From Actinomucor elegans (lineage: Eukaryota; Mucoromycota; Mucoromycetes; Mucorales; Mucoraceae): DNA of 64,000 nt. Below the pieces are notes generated by a model, which saw only the letters and a program-made list of their open reading frames with translations, was not told the DNA's origin and did no database searches. This document shows, piece after piece, positions 21,982-35,640 of this stretch. Made by a program: the position numbers and the translations under genes. The first letter of the stretch is position 1. Each line of letters begins with the position of its first letter. The DNA lies in contig JAMSLZ010000012.1 in assembly GCA_026027325.1 (NCBI GenBank), forward strand, positions 248,001-312,000, read 5' to 3'.

Positions 21982-22991
21982 GCAAAAAATAGTGCTTCGA
22001 TAAAAAATCTGGCCTAGCACTATTAGTATTGTAACACGAAAGACTGAGTTTGTTGGTTGGCTAATTGAAATGAATTGGTTATCTTTTCAAATCACAGTAT
22101 TTACCAGAACACCTTTGAGAGGTGATAACGGCCAGCAAATCAAGGTATGTAAATGGAATCCCGGAAGAAATTATGGAAGCATGATAATCTTTTTTAATGA
22201 ATTAAATGTTAGAATGACATGTTATCAAGAAAAGGCACTAAGCACTCCGAAGGTATAATGTTTATCAGCTTCAACTAATGTCATAATGTCTCTTCAGGTT
22301 ACTGAAGGTATCTTAGTGGAAGGGAGAGACAAAACCAGTCAATCAAGCCATTCATGTATCTGTTTTTAAAGTGATTTTATTGCTTATCATTGAGCGTGTA
22401 AAACAAACACGAAATCTCTCAGTTATAACCCCATGATAAGCGGTCTAAGAGCTGTTACTATATAAACACAAAGAAAGGGCTTCTAATACACATTGAGTGG
22501 CATCTGATCGTCTTGAAACCCTTTGATTTTATCCAAAAGCTTACAAAACGTGCACTGAAATTTGGCATAACTGCAAGTCATGTGTATATCCGATTTCAGG
22601 TGGGGATCTACATGCAATTTGGTTGGCTAATCAGACGAAAACGCTAAGATGCTTAAAAATCCAAACGTTCTTGGTTTTACTTGAATTATTGGAACTTCTT
22701 TCAGCGAGTGGGGTTAGTAAGAAGCGTTATTGTGAGTATTTAGCCCTTAAAAACTATCATGTCCTGCTGGATCATAGATGCCAATAGGGCCAAACTAGCA
22801 GTTTGATAAGGTTTAACATACAGTGATCTTCGGGAAATAGCCCTTATTTTTTTTTATTTTATAAAGTAACCCTTTCGCATGCAGTTATACTTCTTTTCTT
22901 CTTCTTTTTTTTTAACAACGCTTGATATTTATTATATGTAAGTGATTTGGTTGTACAGCCAAATAATTACGCTAATTAGCTAGTAGATAAG
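21982..22991. other. Intergenic between the element and BTA1
   Basis: Immediately outside the right arm there is a short hairpin (AATAGTGC at 21988-21995 pairing with GCACTATT about 20 bases on). A 62-codon ORF at 22070-22258 lacks recognisable motifs. The pyrimidine-rich stretch at 22890-22915 lies in the BTA1 upstream region. Confidence 0.4.
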
Positions 22992-24565
22992 ATGAAATTT
23001 CAACAAGATATCCAATATCTATCACTGTCGCTAAGACTGGCCTTTATCCCAATTGCATTGCTAACACTGTACATTATTCAATTGCAAACACGATTTTTGA
23101 CCGTGTTTTCCAACGAAAACTACCAAAGATGGACCATGATAGGGCTATATTCTAGCGTGGCTATGGCTGTACTCTTCCTGGTTGCCTGGGATCAAATCCA
23201 GATTCCTTTGAAATTCATGTATTCGTGTTTCTTTAAGCGTATCGGCGACCATGGAAATGATCAGCAAAGCAGACTTGAATCTTTCTATCAAGACCAAGCT
23301 AAAAGTAAGTCGACATATCACACTAGACTTTGTGATACTAACTCCCTCTATTTCTCTTTTTGTTAAAAACTTGGTCGCCCCTGCAGTCTATGACAATTCT
23401 CGAGGAGCTTTGTTGCGCGGCCGTAAGACGATGCTCAAGCTATGCGCTGCTCAACTCAAAGAACAAATTGCTACTGGTTTGATGAACAGAAAGCCTATCT
23501 GGGTTGATCTCGGTGGAGGAACTGGTAAGTTCTAATCACTTGGAAACGATGATCCACTAAGGAGGGTTTTTTTTAGGCTGGAATATCGAGACAATGAATG
23601 AATCATTTCCTATCGATCAATTTGAGCAAGTAATTTTGGTAGACTTAACCCCATCTCTTTGCCAAGTTGCACGCGAACGTTTCGATAGTATGGGCTGGAA
23701 GAATGTTGTAGTTCTTTGTCAAGATGCATCTACCTTTGAAGTACCGGGTTTGAAGGGCGCGTTGGAAGGACGCGTCGGTCTAGTTACCGTGTCGTATGCA
23801 TGTAAGTCTTCTGGTTTAGAATACGATTGGTACTGACTTTATATGCAAACAAGTATCCATGATGGACCATTACTACCCCGTTGTTGATCGTATTCAATCG
23901 TTATTGTCTCCTGAAGGTATTGTTGGTGTGGTAGACTTTTACGTCTCGGGCCGCTCTAATGCTCCAGCGGAAAAATGGTCTCCTCAGCAAAACAGACAGT
24001 GCAATTGGTTCACTAGACACTTTTGGCATGCTTGGTTCGAGCTCGACCATATCAATCTAGGTCCTGGCAGACGTGACTATCTTGAATATAAATTTGGTAC
24101 AATCAAATCGTTAAACCGTCGCAATCATTTCATCGTACCTTACTTGATCCAGATGCCTTATTATGTCTGGTTGGGTTGTTCCAGCGCTCGTCAAAGCGAA
24201 CTCTCCAGCTTGGTCGAGATACCGGATGATACGGATAGCGTTACAAGCGGGCATAGTAACAGATCCTCATTCAGTCACATCAATAGTGCTACAAGTCTCA
24301 TGGCAAGTCGTCAATCAAGATCCTCGTTCTCGTATCAGAACAAGCAATGGCGTTTGGACTATAATCCCGCTTTAGCGTGCCACACTCAGTTCAGATCATA
24401 TATCTACGCATTCACCTGGGAAGATCCTCGAGTAGATCTTGAATATTTGAATATTTCCAAGGATGATGTGATGTTTGTTATCACTTCTGCTGGTGATAAC
24501 GCGTTAGAGTATGCTCTGCAAGCCCAGCCAAAGCGTATACATTGTATCGATATGAACCCGTGCCA

Positions 24566-24607
<42 letters not shown>

Positions 24608-25704
24608 CCCAACTGCAGACTTATTTGATCGATTAAACTAACATTTGTTCTTAGAATCACTTGCTGGAATTAAAGTTGGCTGGTATCACAGCTTTGGAAT
24701 ACAATGATTTCTGGAGAATGTTTGGAGAAGGCTGCCATCCTCATTTCTCTACTCTATTACATGACTTCATTTCTCCTCATTTAAGCTCTTATGCTTTCCA
24801 ATACTGGAGCCACAATAATGATCGTTTCAGCCACAAATTTTACAAAACAGGTTATTCTGGATTGGCCCTGTCAATTCTAGAGTGGTGGGTTCGTATGCAA
24901 GGTTTAGGAAAGGATATTGATGCAATGACAAGCGCTACAACCATCGCAGAGCAAAAGTCTATTTGGGATACCAAGATCAGACCTGCCATCTTTTCACCCA
25001 TGATTCAAAAGATCCTCCATAATCCTATGTTTATGTGGAATGCTCTTGGTGGTAAGTATTAGATAGAAGTGGGGTTTAAAGACCAAGTCTAACGGTATTT
25101 CCGCAAATCTAGTTCCAATCAATCAAATGAATATGTTCTTGAAAGAATGCACCACTCAAGAATACATTGAAAACACACTTGATCCTATCCCTTCGCACTC
25201 TCTATTTAGCCAAGATCAATACTTTTACTATCTCTGTTTAAAACAACGTTATACCAAGAATAGTTGCCCTTCTTATCTTACTAGAGATGGATTCGAAACG
25301 TTAAAGGTAAAAGTAATTGGCAATTTCCATCTATCAAATCTAACGTCTGCGTATAATAGACTTCTGGTGCTTTGAATTCATTCCGTTTACATACTGAATC
25401 CATCTTGGACGCGCTCAGATCGATGGCTGATGGATATTTAACACGATTAGTGGTAATGGATCATATGGATTGGTTCGACCCTGAGTCGTGTGAGGAACTT
25501 GATCAAGAGATTAAGGAAATGAAGCGCGCTTTACAAAGTGGAGGTCAGGTCTACTGGCGAAGTGCTGGCACAAAGCCTTGGTATAATTCTCTCTTTATAA
25601 AACATGGCTTTGTTAATATTGAGGCTCTGGGCATTCGTCGCCCTGGTCAGGCCATTGATCGCGTGAATATGTATGCTAGCTTTTACAGAGCTACAAAGCC
25701 CTAG
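22992..25704 (+). CDS. BTA1: Betaine lipid (DGTS) synthase
   Basis: Makes diacylglyceryl-trimethylhomoserine from diacylglycerol and S-adenosylmethionine. Predicted 774 aa in seven exons: 22992-23304, 23387-23524, 23577-23801, 23854-24566, 24655-25051, 25113-25306, 25360-25704. The N-terminus has two hydrophobic segments (IPIALLTLYIIQL; YSSVAMAVLFLVAW). Next is the BtaB-like methyltransferase half with WVDLGGGTGWNIETM (SAM motif I) and ILVDLTPSLCQVARER. The C-terminal half is BtaA-like (DUF3419), with FTWEDPRVDLEYLNI, VITSAGDNALEYAL and HCIDMNPCQNHLLELK, which transfers the aminocarboxypropyl group. BtaB before BtaA is the fungal order, opposite to the algal enzyme. Intron 4 contains an A36 run. 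An endoplasmic reticulum membrane location is expected from the family. Confidence 0.95.
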
Positions 25705-26480
25705 ATACAATATACAATAATATGTAACATAGTATAAGTGTAATAAAAAGAATTATCTTTTATTTTATATATAGCAAACATCATCCAGCCCATTAACATT
25801 GTGCAGAGTAATATGTGAATCGCGCATAAAAGCAGTAATAACTGCCACCAATTGGGTTGGAGCGAACAGCTTGCAAGTTATCTGTTTATACTCTACTGCA
25901 ATACCTTACGATCTGCTTAATCCTTAGCTAACAATAATTAATACCTTTCAATAGGATAACATTACTAACAAAAAAAAACTATTGGTTTTAGGATCTACAT
26001 GTCAAAAATGTCGTGTTTATACAATAAAAGTAGTTGGGATCCAACATTTTGCTTAGTCAGTCACCTTTATGGAAAATAAAAGAGTGCGTCTTTATTATTT
26101 GACATCTCTCGAAGAATTTGAATTTTGTAGAAGGCTTACATTCTTTTCTGGACTTGTGTGATTATACGTCTCTACAAAAGTCTGGTTATAGCCAAATAGC
26201 TTTTATGATAGAATAACTCCTTATTAATTTATTCACTGACCATGGAATAACGAAGGTATTGCATTTGGCTGGCTGACTGACCAGTAATGCAGTTGCAAAA
26301 CGTTTTAATTGACTGAAGAAGATATATCATGATCCGATCCCCACTTTTTTTCGTTTGTTATTTATAATCCTTCTGTATGGCTCTGTCAGCAGAAATGGGT
26401 CTCTAAGTTAAATTGTCGCATTATTATAAAAGGACGGCTTCAGATCGCTTTTCCTTTTCACTATCAAATCAATAATTAGC
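25705..26480. other. Intergenic, no gene seen
   Basis: 3' flank of BTA1, with AATAAAA-like signals just after the stop, and the former promoter of the decayed OYE gene. No other feature supported. Confidence 0.4.
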
Positions 26481-27290
<810 letters not shown>

Positions 27291-30200
27291 TTTCGTTTTT
27301 GACAACTTACCCTCTTCTATTTTGTATCACTCAAATCTTTCTGTACTAAAGCTTCTTTTTCTCATTTATATCGTATATAATGAATTGGTAATATGGAATA
27401 CCCGATAAAAAAACTCTATTTAAACGCTATCATTATAGGTCAGAATTGATATTCATCCATACCGTATTAATGAACGTCCTGATTCCCCAAGACTTCGTAA
27501 GACGAGACATATAGACATATATAAGATTGAATATTACACAATAAAGCAAGCTATTAGTAATACACCATTTGGGCTTGTTCCCTCATTCTGAAAGCAATAA
27601 TATGGTCATCTACTAATATGCAAGGAAACCACAAGGGTCACTATATCAATCTGTTCTTGATATCGCAAGATATTGAGTATAACAATCCAATGTTGATATC
27701 TATAACCTTATTTAGATAATATAACGTTATGTAATCCTTGTCTCCTAGGGTATTTAGTCATCACTTTAAAGCACTAGCATTTTACCCACTCTATACCTAT
27801 GAGACTATCAAGCCTTATACTATCCAAAATTACTTTTATAGTAATAAAAACTAGACCACGTAATGGATATAAAATGAGGGTTGGATCAAGAAAGAGAACA
27901 AAGACTCCTAATTGCACTTGCATATGTCCTTTTAAATCATGCACCGCCTATACCTTGACCAATGTTTATTTGTATAAAAGGGTATGCATATAGCTATCAA
28001 TTGCGTCCAGTAAGGTAATCTGCATCATAACAAAAAGCTGTAAGCTCTTTGGATCAGAGAAATCTGATCAGATTTCTAAGGGCTATGCACATATAATTCA
28101 GTTATTAGAGAAGGAAAGATAATATATATGCAAAAAAGCGTATATTTTCGATTTATTGCTTTCGTTTAAGGTAAAATTAATAGTAATTAGATATGGATTT
28201 TTGAAGATGAAGTGATAATAATAGTACGAATATTATGACTAGAGTCGCCCCATATTATACTCTGGTTGTCTTTTCTTATCTACTAAAAGATTCATTAGTA
28301 TTCTCTTCTTACTTTCGTAAGGGCTTATTTACTTTGAGTCACTATAATAGCTTGGAGCTTGGGAACGTGCCTGGGACAGTAGAGTTCATTATCATGATAA
28401 TGAAAATTGGCTAACGTCAAACGGCATCCATTTTCTTTGCACTATAGGGATATGTAATGGGTTAATTATTATACTGTTTAATTAAAAACGTTATGAGTAC
28501 GCTAACCTTGAAGCATGTCTTGTGATAAATACGATTATTTGCTTCGACTTTCTCAATGACATAGACTTTTCGAGTGCAGCTTGCGCAATCAGTAGAAACG
28601 TTTTCCATTATATGTATATAAAGTGTAGTAGAATAAAAAAAAAGAGAAAGTGATAAATAAACAATAAAAAAGCAAATCGAAAAGAACCAATATATAATGC
28701 TCCAGCACCAAGTGCTATGCCTTGAGATGTATCATCTAAATATAACCACTGATTGAATACTGCTGCTATCTCTGCTGCTGACGGTGCTGCTGCTATTAGT
28801 TTACACTATAATCCGCCCTCCCTTGCTCCTATATATCCCCTTTAACTTTAGCGTGTGTGTGGTACATCTATTATAGTACGATGAGCTCCTGGTATTACAT
28901 GTGCTCGATCAAAGTTTTCCAGTTGTAAATGTTGGTGGAAGGGCTTCTTTTAGAAATATATATGTACGTTGGCCAGCTTGGCTAATCAAATCGAATAATT
29001 CATGCATCATTATAAGGCTTTTGACATGCGCAAGGAAAGTAGTACCAACGATTTTTTTTTTACTGTGGTCAATCTCTATAGCAGGAATTACTATCAAAAT
29101 ACACATGTCTTAAAAACTGAGGGTTTTGACACAACTTTTTAGCTTAACTCCTTGGCTACGTCTAGGGATCTAAAAACAGAGATGGTATTTAGGGGATTAC
29201 CAGAGACAATACAGGTTCTTAATACTGTCTTTGTCAAGATATATGCGTATTCCTTGTTTTCAGAAACTGTTGAGCTGGAAGCCGTCTTTATAAAGGCACC
29301 AGTTAACTCCTACATGATAATACTTTGTTTCTATGTTTCGAAATGATATCCAATACACGGTACCTTTAAGTTAACAGGCTTTTTAATCAGCCTTTTAGTA
29401 TATACCAGTTATTGAGATCAACCGAGTTCTAATAATGGCATCCTAATTTCTTTCGAACAAAAGAACTACGTAAGCCTTAATGCGGTGCTATATATTTAAT
29501 ATACCGTTACAATACTTCTAGTCACTGTTCATTCAACTGATCCTTTTATCTATAGTAATTCTTTACATGCTATTCTTCCTTCAGTTTTAGATACAAGTAA
29601 ATCATATGATAATAAGCACGAAAAAAGTGAGCTATTCCTTTGGCACTTTCTTGACGAGGCCGTGGGCTACATTCGACTTTGTCTATAATATTTAACCAAC
29701 GTTCTCATAGTATCATATTTCGAACAAATAAGTATGTGTAGTATTAATTGCAATAAACTTGATGTATTATTAAGCACGCCTCTAAAACGTCTTTATGACC
29801 ATCAAAAAGCGATTTGAAGATAAACCACTCTGAAACTACCCCGATTTTTATTGGCCATCAACTAGAGTAAACTATCTCAGAGGTTCACTCAAAATTCTAA
29901 CTTCAATTTCTAATCCAATTTTTAATAACCAAAACGTGTCGATGGACGAAAGCTATTTTAATAAAATTGATAAGAATAGGCTGATACATTGACTGATGTA
30001 AAGATCGTGTTATATTTCCGTGAATTGATGGATTTTTTTTTTTTGGTGAATTATCGATTTTCTCGGTTTCATTGAATATGGCTGTAAGCGTGCGAGAGTA
30101 ATGATAAAAAAATATTACAAAAATATGAATACATACTGAGAGATATGAAAAACGTATAATATTAATAGAAAATCCCTTTAAATAATGGCCATCGCGCTCT

Positions 30201-30898
30201 ATCAAAAAAAAAAAAAGCTTTAGCGTTTGCCCTCTTTTCCATTCTTGGCTCATTTTCTTTAGATCTCATCAATCTAAGTCAGATGTCGCATCTGAACAGT
30301 AGCTTTTGCTAGAATGACCTTCTTGAACTACAAAAACTATAGTACAACAGAAATATAATGAAAATGTTATTCAAAAATAAATGACGGCAAATAATGTACA
30401 TTAGTTGCAATTTAGATTTAATGATTTATAGATCTCTCTACTGATCTGGTAGTTTATGCTCAGAACGTAATTACATCCGTCAAAATATTTGTTTATATGT
30501 AACACAATAAACAAATCATGTTTTTTAAATGGGGAATAGTAAAATACATGTATTTTATATATATAATACTTAGTCATATCTAGGTTTCTCAAGGGATTTG
30601 ACCTTTTATCCCATATGCTATCTAAATGGTAGGCACTTAGAATGAGTATTGTGTCAAAGTGAAACTTCAATTAGGCTGCGTTTCAACAAGAATCATGCTT
30701 TTATTGAATCGCGTGGTTTAGAGTCCTGTTTCAAGTTATAGAGCTAAAGGTATATTTAAAAATAACGTGTCATTCTATAGTAGCTAACGATTTATTAACT
30801 AGTGAATAAATAAAATAGAGCATGATGACAGATTAGAGAAATGCAAACATGAATAGGATGATAAAGAGTAGGGGGTGGAGTCGGTCTCGGCAAAAAGA
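27291..30898. other. 3.6-kb AT-rich gene-poor region
   Basis: Both strands were scanned without finding a recognisable coding segment, RNA gene or mobile element. ORFs of 60-116 codons here have the composition of random AT-rich sequence (rich in Ile, Lys, Phe, Tyr, Asn). It includes the 3' flank of the NRAMP gene. Confidence 0.5.
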
Positions 30899-32772
30899 TT
30901 ACAGATTTTCTTCTGCATCCACTTCTGACTCCTTGCTGGCAGGGATCTCCAGGGGAATGTATATCAAATACAATACAAAAGTGAAATACAGGATACAAAA
31001 GACCACTGCATAGACGGGCCAATTCAACTCATCAAGATAATTGATAATGAGATGGATATTAAAGCCAATCACAGTAAACGAAATCATCCAGCAGATGAAA
31101 TTGGTGATCATTGAGTTTTTAAATGCCTTTGTCATGATTTCTTTTGATCCTGTCAGCTTTAGTATAGGTATAATGGCGGTAGGAAGACATAAGCTAGATA
31201 AAAAGTGGTATTAGATAGAGATTTAAATACTATTTGGGTTATTACCTCTGCAGAACATTCAAAAATTCGCCCATGGTATCAAAACGATCTACAGCCATGA
31301 TGGCTACAAGCATACTAGGCACGAGGGCTACAGCACGTGTCAGGGCAACTCGGTGCCATTGCTTTTTAAAGATAGCACCTAAAAACCCTTCAACAACCTA
31401 TATTGATAGCATAAGTAAACCAATAACAGATTGATGTTCGTATCGCTTACATATTGTCCTGCCAAAGTGCCAGTCATAGTAGAGCATTGGCCAGCAGCCA
31501 ACAAACCTAAAGCCCAAAAATATTTGGCGCTTTTGCCTAGTGTGTTTGAAAGCACTTCTGACGCGTCATATAAGCCGGGTAACTCGGTAATCGTCTGACC
31601 AGGTTTGTAAAACACCTGAGCAAATACGACGACAATAGCCAAGTTGATCAAATAAGAGATAAAGAGAGCTAATGTAGATTCAATTGCAAAGTAGTAATTG
31701 GCTTCTTTCTTTTTATTGTCAGTAGGCTTTGTGCCAAGTGAACGAGACATGACAAGAGCACTATGTATAACATATTAATACCAACCATTTGTGTACAATC
31801 ATTTCTATGCATTACCTGTGTAAAAACATATTGTGAGGCATGATGACTGCACCTACCATACCCACAGCTTGTACTTTGGCCTCGGCAGGAATTTGAGGTA
31901 CCATGATCCCTTTTAAGATCAACGCAATACTGGGCTTAGATGCAAACATCTCCAACCAAAAACAAGCAATCATTACCCCAATCAATGTCATAAAGAACAC
32001 TTCGATCTTACGCACTCCATATTGCTGCAGCCACATAAAAAAGAAGGTGTCGGTTGCTGTAATTAGTACACCGATCCAAAGTCGAAGCCCAAATATGATT
32101 TTAATCGCAATAGCAGTACCAATGATTTCCTGAATATCTGAACCGATAATGGCTAATTGGGTGAATAGCCAAATAGCCGTAGATGCTGGTCTACTATAAT
32201 TCTTACGCACAAGTTGAGCCAAATGGTATTGAGTAACTACACCTAATCTTGCAGATAGGATCTGAATTGCCAAGCCTGTTTATACGTATATCAGTACCGA
32301 TCTTATCTTTTTCTATATACAAACCTACCTGCAACGTGAGACCAAAAAAGCAACCATAATAGCTTGTATCCAGCTATAGCACCAGCCTGAAGATCTGACT
32401 CGAGATTTCCGGGATCCAGGTACGCTATAGACCTATAATATCAATTTAATCAATAGCTCCTATAATTGAATTAGTTTATATGCCAATAGTTACATTAACC
32501 AGCCTATAAAATAGATTGTGTTAGCTTATCAAAAAACGATGTGAAGCCATCCTATAGACGTTACCAGGACCAGTATACTTTATCAATTTGCTTAGCGAGA
32601 ACTTGTTGTTTTCTTCTTCTGGCCCTGTATTGACTTGTCCTTTGACGTCTATTTCGACATTCCAGTTATAGTCTGACTTGGCTGTTGTAGTGTTGTAATT
32701 TCTATGTTGAGCTGTGTCCTCTTGTTCACCAAGCAAACTAGCATTTTCTTCAGACAGACTTGAAACACGCAT
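30899..32772 (-). CDS. NRAMP-family divalent metal transporter (Smf type)
   Basis: Proton-coupled importer of Mn2+/Fe2+ and related ions. Predicted 512 aa in seven exons: 32772-32565, 32503-32494, 32432-32329, 32275-31816, 31760-31451, 31397-31246, 31193-30899. TM1 carries the metal-binding motif in [20 protein letters not shown] and TM6 carries [20 protein letters not shown]; both DPGN and MPHN are complete. Later segments include [20 protein letters not shown] and [11 protein letters not shown]. Exon 2 is only 10 nt (GCTGGTTAAT) and encodes the WLM part of the first motif. The chosen Met (MRVSS) gives a normal acidic cytosolic N-terminus. An in-frame Met 38 codons upstream (32886) would add a hydrophobic stretch not usual in the family and is treated as untranslated. 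Confidence 0.93.
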
Positions 32773-33922
32773 GGCCGGAATGAGTCTTGTTTTAAGTCTA
32801 CACTGAGCAAAATAGCAAGTTGGAAAAAGAAAGAGAAAAAGCGAGAGAAATGGCACTAAAAATACATTTTTTGTACTGTTTGCCATTGGCTCTAATTGAT
32901 TGGTCCCAGATTATTTAATAAGGCCCTAAAAGCCAGTATGATTCAGATATGCTACACTAGATATCAAAATCCGGATAATGAAACGCAACATTTTCAGTAA
33001 AAAATAATAATCTGTAAGACTATTTCAGTTGTTTTCAGTTATCAGTTATAAGAATGTTGCAAAGAATGCTCACTGCAAATGAAGGATATAGCATGCAGAT
33101 GTTTATATCATGTAAAGCTGAGAGAGCTGAGTCTTCTAGCTGCATAAACATGGGTGCAAGTAGCGTTTGAGGTTTTGCAACTGATACATTTTTAATCGTA
33201 ATTTACGGCAAAGTGTTTCATTTAAAAATCAATAATCAATTATCCTTTTCTTTACATGACCTTTTAATACTTTAGTGACATATGGTAACCTTTATATATA
33301 TATATATATATATTAGAGTTACTCGTAGTTAATTGATAGTATAAAATAGTTCAAGCTTTCTTTCTGTTATTATATTGCAAATAAACAGTTCAATGTGACA
33401 TTTCTGGCGGAAGTTTAAGCTGGTATTCGTTCTTGAATCATTCTACCCATATGATTGGAACCTGGGTTCCAAATCAGCAAGGGAGAGAGAAGGAGAGGTG
33501 TGTTACAGTGCGAAACTGAGCTTCAATGATATACTGCCCTGTGCTGCCAATGAGGAAAACAGCGAACCGCAGGTATGCAAAATGTAAGCTATTGCTGAAG
33601 GAGATAGTTATTCTATTAGCAGTGTTCAAATTATGCAATAAGTGACTTGGATTTTTTAACAATACATAAAGAACCCTTCAAGTTGCTTCTTTCCTTTCTC
33701 TCTTTCTTTATTATTCTTCTTACATTTATATTAAATCTTTTCATTTAATATCTGCTTTTAATATTTGATTTTCATCTATTTATCTTGTTATCTCGTGTTC
33801 ATTATAATAATATATTAAATACTTTTTTTCATAAAAGAATAGCTGCATTATTTAATAGCTTTTGAGGAAATACAGCCTTTTATTAACAGCCCAACAAGAA
33901 GCTGAAACAATAATACGGGTAT
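32773..33922. other. Divergent intergenic region between NRAMP and CCDC6-like genes
   Basis: Holds both promoters. An (AT)n microsatellite lies at 33294-33313. No additional gene supported. Confidence 0.4.
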
Positions 33923-35640
33923 ATGGAACATCAGAAAGTGGAAGAACGAGAAAAAGAGCAAAGTACAACCACGTGTACAATGCATCGCTCTGATAAATTG
34001 ACATTAATAGTAAAAGAAGTGAATCGCTGTACTTTTTCATGTAATCTAATATGTTTTTTATTCAGAATGGTCAAGTAAAGAAATACATCCGTCAAGATCA
34101 GAACTCTACAACCAATATTATACCACATCCTGTGTCAAACATAAGGTTTGTACACTAGGGTACAGAAGGAATTCCCGATACTAACCCAATAACAAACAGT
34201 GCTAAGGATGAATATATGCAATCCATCTCAGCTATTCAAGATGTTGGTCTACTTAGAGACGAAATAACGAAATTATATGAAAAATATAGGCAGTTAGCTA
34301 CACAGTCCAAAAACTGGAATTTGACTTGGAAATGGAGCAAGGACATGTCAATATTCTTCGTCATGATAACCAATCATTAAAAAAAATGGCTGTAAACATG
34401 GTATGTCTAGTTAATCGCGTGTATTATTTAGATATTGACACTGGCTAGAGACTGCTCTTACAGAACAAGAAGAAGAGTACATATCCAACAAGTTGCTCAA
34501 GCATATTACTGGACTAAAGAAAGAAAAGGGTGAACTTTTGATCCAGGTCGAACAAGAAGAGGAATATCTAACAAACATGCTACAAAAAAAGCTAACGCAG
34601 GTAGGTTACAATAGTATGAACTCTAAAACTTTCATTAATAGTTCTAGCAGCTTCAAAAGGAAAAGATTGATTTAGAGAATGCTTTGGAGCAAGAGCAAGA
34701 ATACATGGTGAATCGTCTTCAAAAACAGTTGGATTCTTTGCGTCAACAACAAAACTCACCGTCTTCCCGAGTATCCGCCATAGAATCTGCTTCTTCTTTA
34801 CCCGCAAGTCCTAGGATTGGAGCATCCCCTTCTCTGGTAGGGTAAGTCTCACATTAATATTGCTGGATCAAGCATGCGCCTGATATGTTTACTTTTAGTA
34901 TTAGGAAAGGAAGCATTTCTTCTATTACGTCTCCTACGCCGCCTCATCATGACAGCAGTAATACAGTCATACCACCACCCGGTCTTGTTGAAGTATTAAA
35001 AGCCGAAGTATTGAGTTTGAAAGCGAGAGCAGCAGAAATGGAACGTGAATGTAATGTATTCCTACAAAATGTGTTATTGAATGAGAAACTTACGTTATTA
35101 TGTATAGATTTTCAAAAACAACAACAGTGCAATAAATATAAGGCTGAATTGATTCAGTTCCGCAAAGAAAATAATCTACCCCTAGACGATATCGATGATG
35201 GGTAAGACCATGCGGTTCTTATGCATATCATGATTAGTATAGAATTAATAACAACTAATTAATAACTAGCCGGTTACCACGCGTATTCCGAAGCGCTTCA
35301 AGCCATAGTGATAGACATCAGGTACCTATTCTTATAAATAACAGCATCACATTCAGTAAATTAACGTGTGTTGATTCAGAAGGGCACAAGGTCCGCCTCT
35401 AATTCTTCTCAGAGATCAGGCACTGGCAATTCTATTCATCTGGATCAATTTGAACATACATATATCAATTCCTCTAATAGTTCCGTATTGCCACAATCGA
35501 TTCCTGGTAGTCAGTCTCCGTCTGTTAGTTCTTCTTCTGCAAGTAGTAGTTTTCAAAGAAATAGTCTTTCGTCAAGAAGGGTATCAGGTAGTTTGTTTGG
35601 ATTAAACTCTACTCCCCCTCAACACCCTCCACAATTATAG
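33923..35640 (+). CDS. CCDC6-like coiled-coil protein (DUF2046), with a 1-nt frameshift
   Basis: Exons: 33923-34009, 34066-34145, 34200-34400, 34451-34600, 34651-34841, 34899-35201, 35270-35321, 35380-35640. The family signature of repeated EQEEEY/EQEQEY heptad blocks is clear: ALTEQEEEYISNKLLKHI, QVEQEEEYLTNMLQKKL, ENALEQEQEYMVNRLQ, followed by a Ser/Pro-rich linker and a second coiled coil (LVEVLKAEVLSLKARAAEME). The C-terminus is Ser-rich and disordered. Within exon 3, RDEITKLYEKYRQLATQ and KLEFDLEMEQGHV are in different frames: one base is missing near 34300-34313, a region with an A5 run. With it the protein would be 441 aa; otherwise the open frame starts at Met 34332 (341 aa). All other exons are intact, so a recent mutation or assembly error is likely. 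Confidence 0.8.

Noticed and set aside
22070..22258. 62-codon ORF between the element and BTA1
   Set aside because: No motif, no splice partners and AT-rich composition; not different from chance.
32773..32886. N-terminal extension of the NRAMP protein with a signal-peptide-like stretch
   Set aside because: Family members start with a short cytosolic tail; the downstream Met gives this, so the extension is treated as 5' UTR.
34145..34200. In-frame TAG that would truncate the CCDC6-like protein near its start
   Set aside because: The segment is a good 54-nt intron (GTTTGT..CTAAC..AACAG); splicing it out removes the TAG and keeps the frame (NI-S-AKDEYM).
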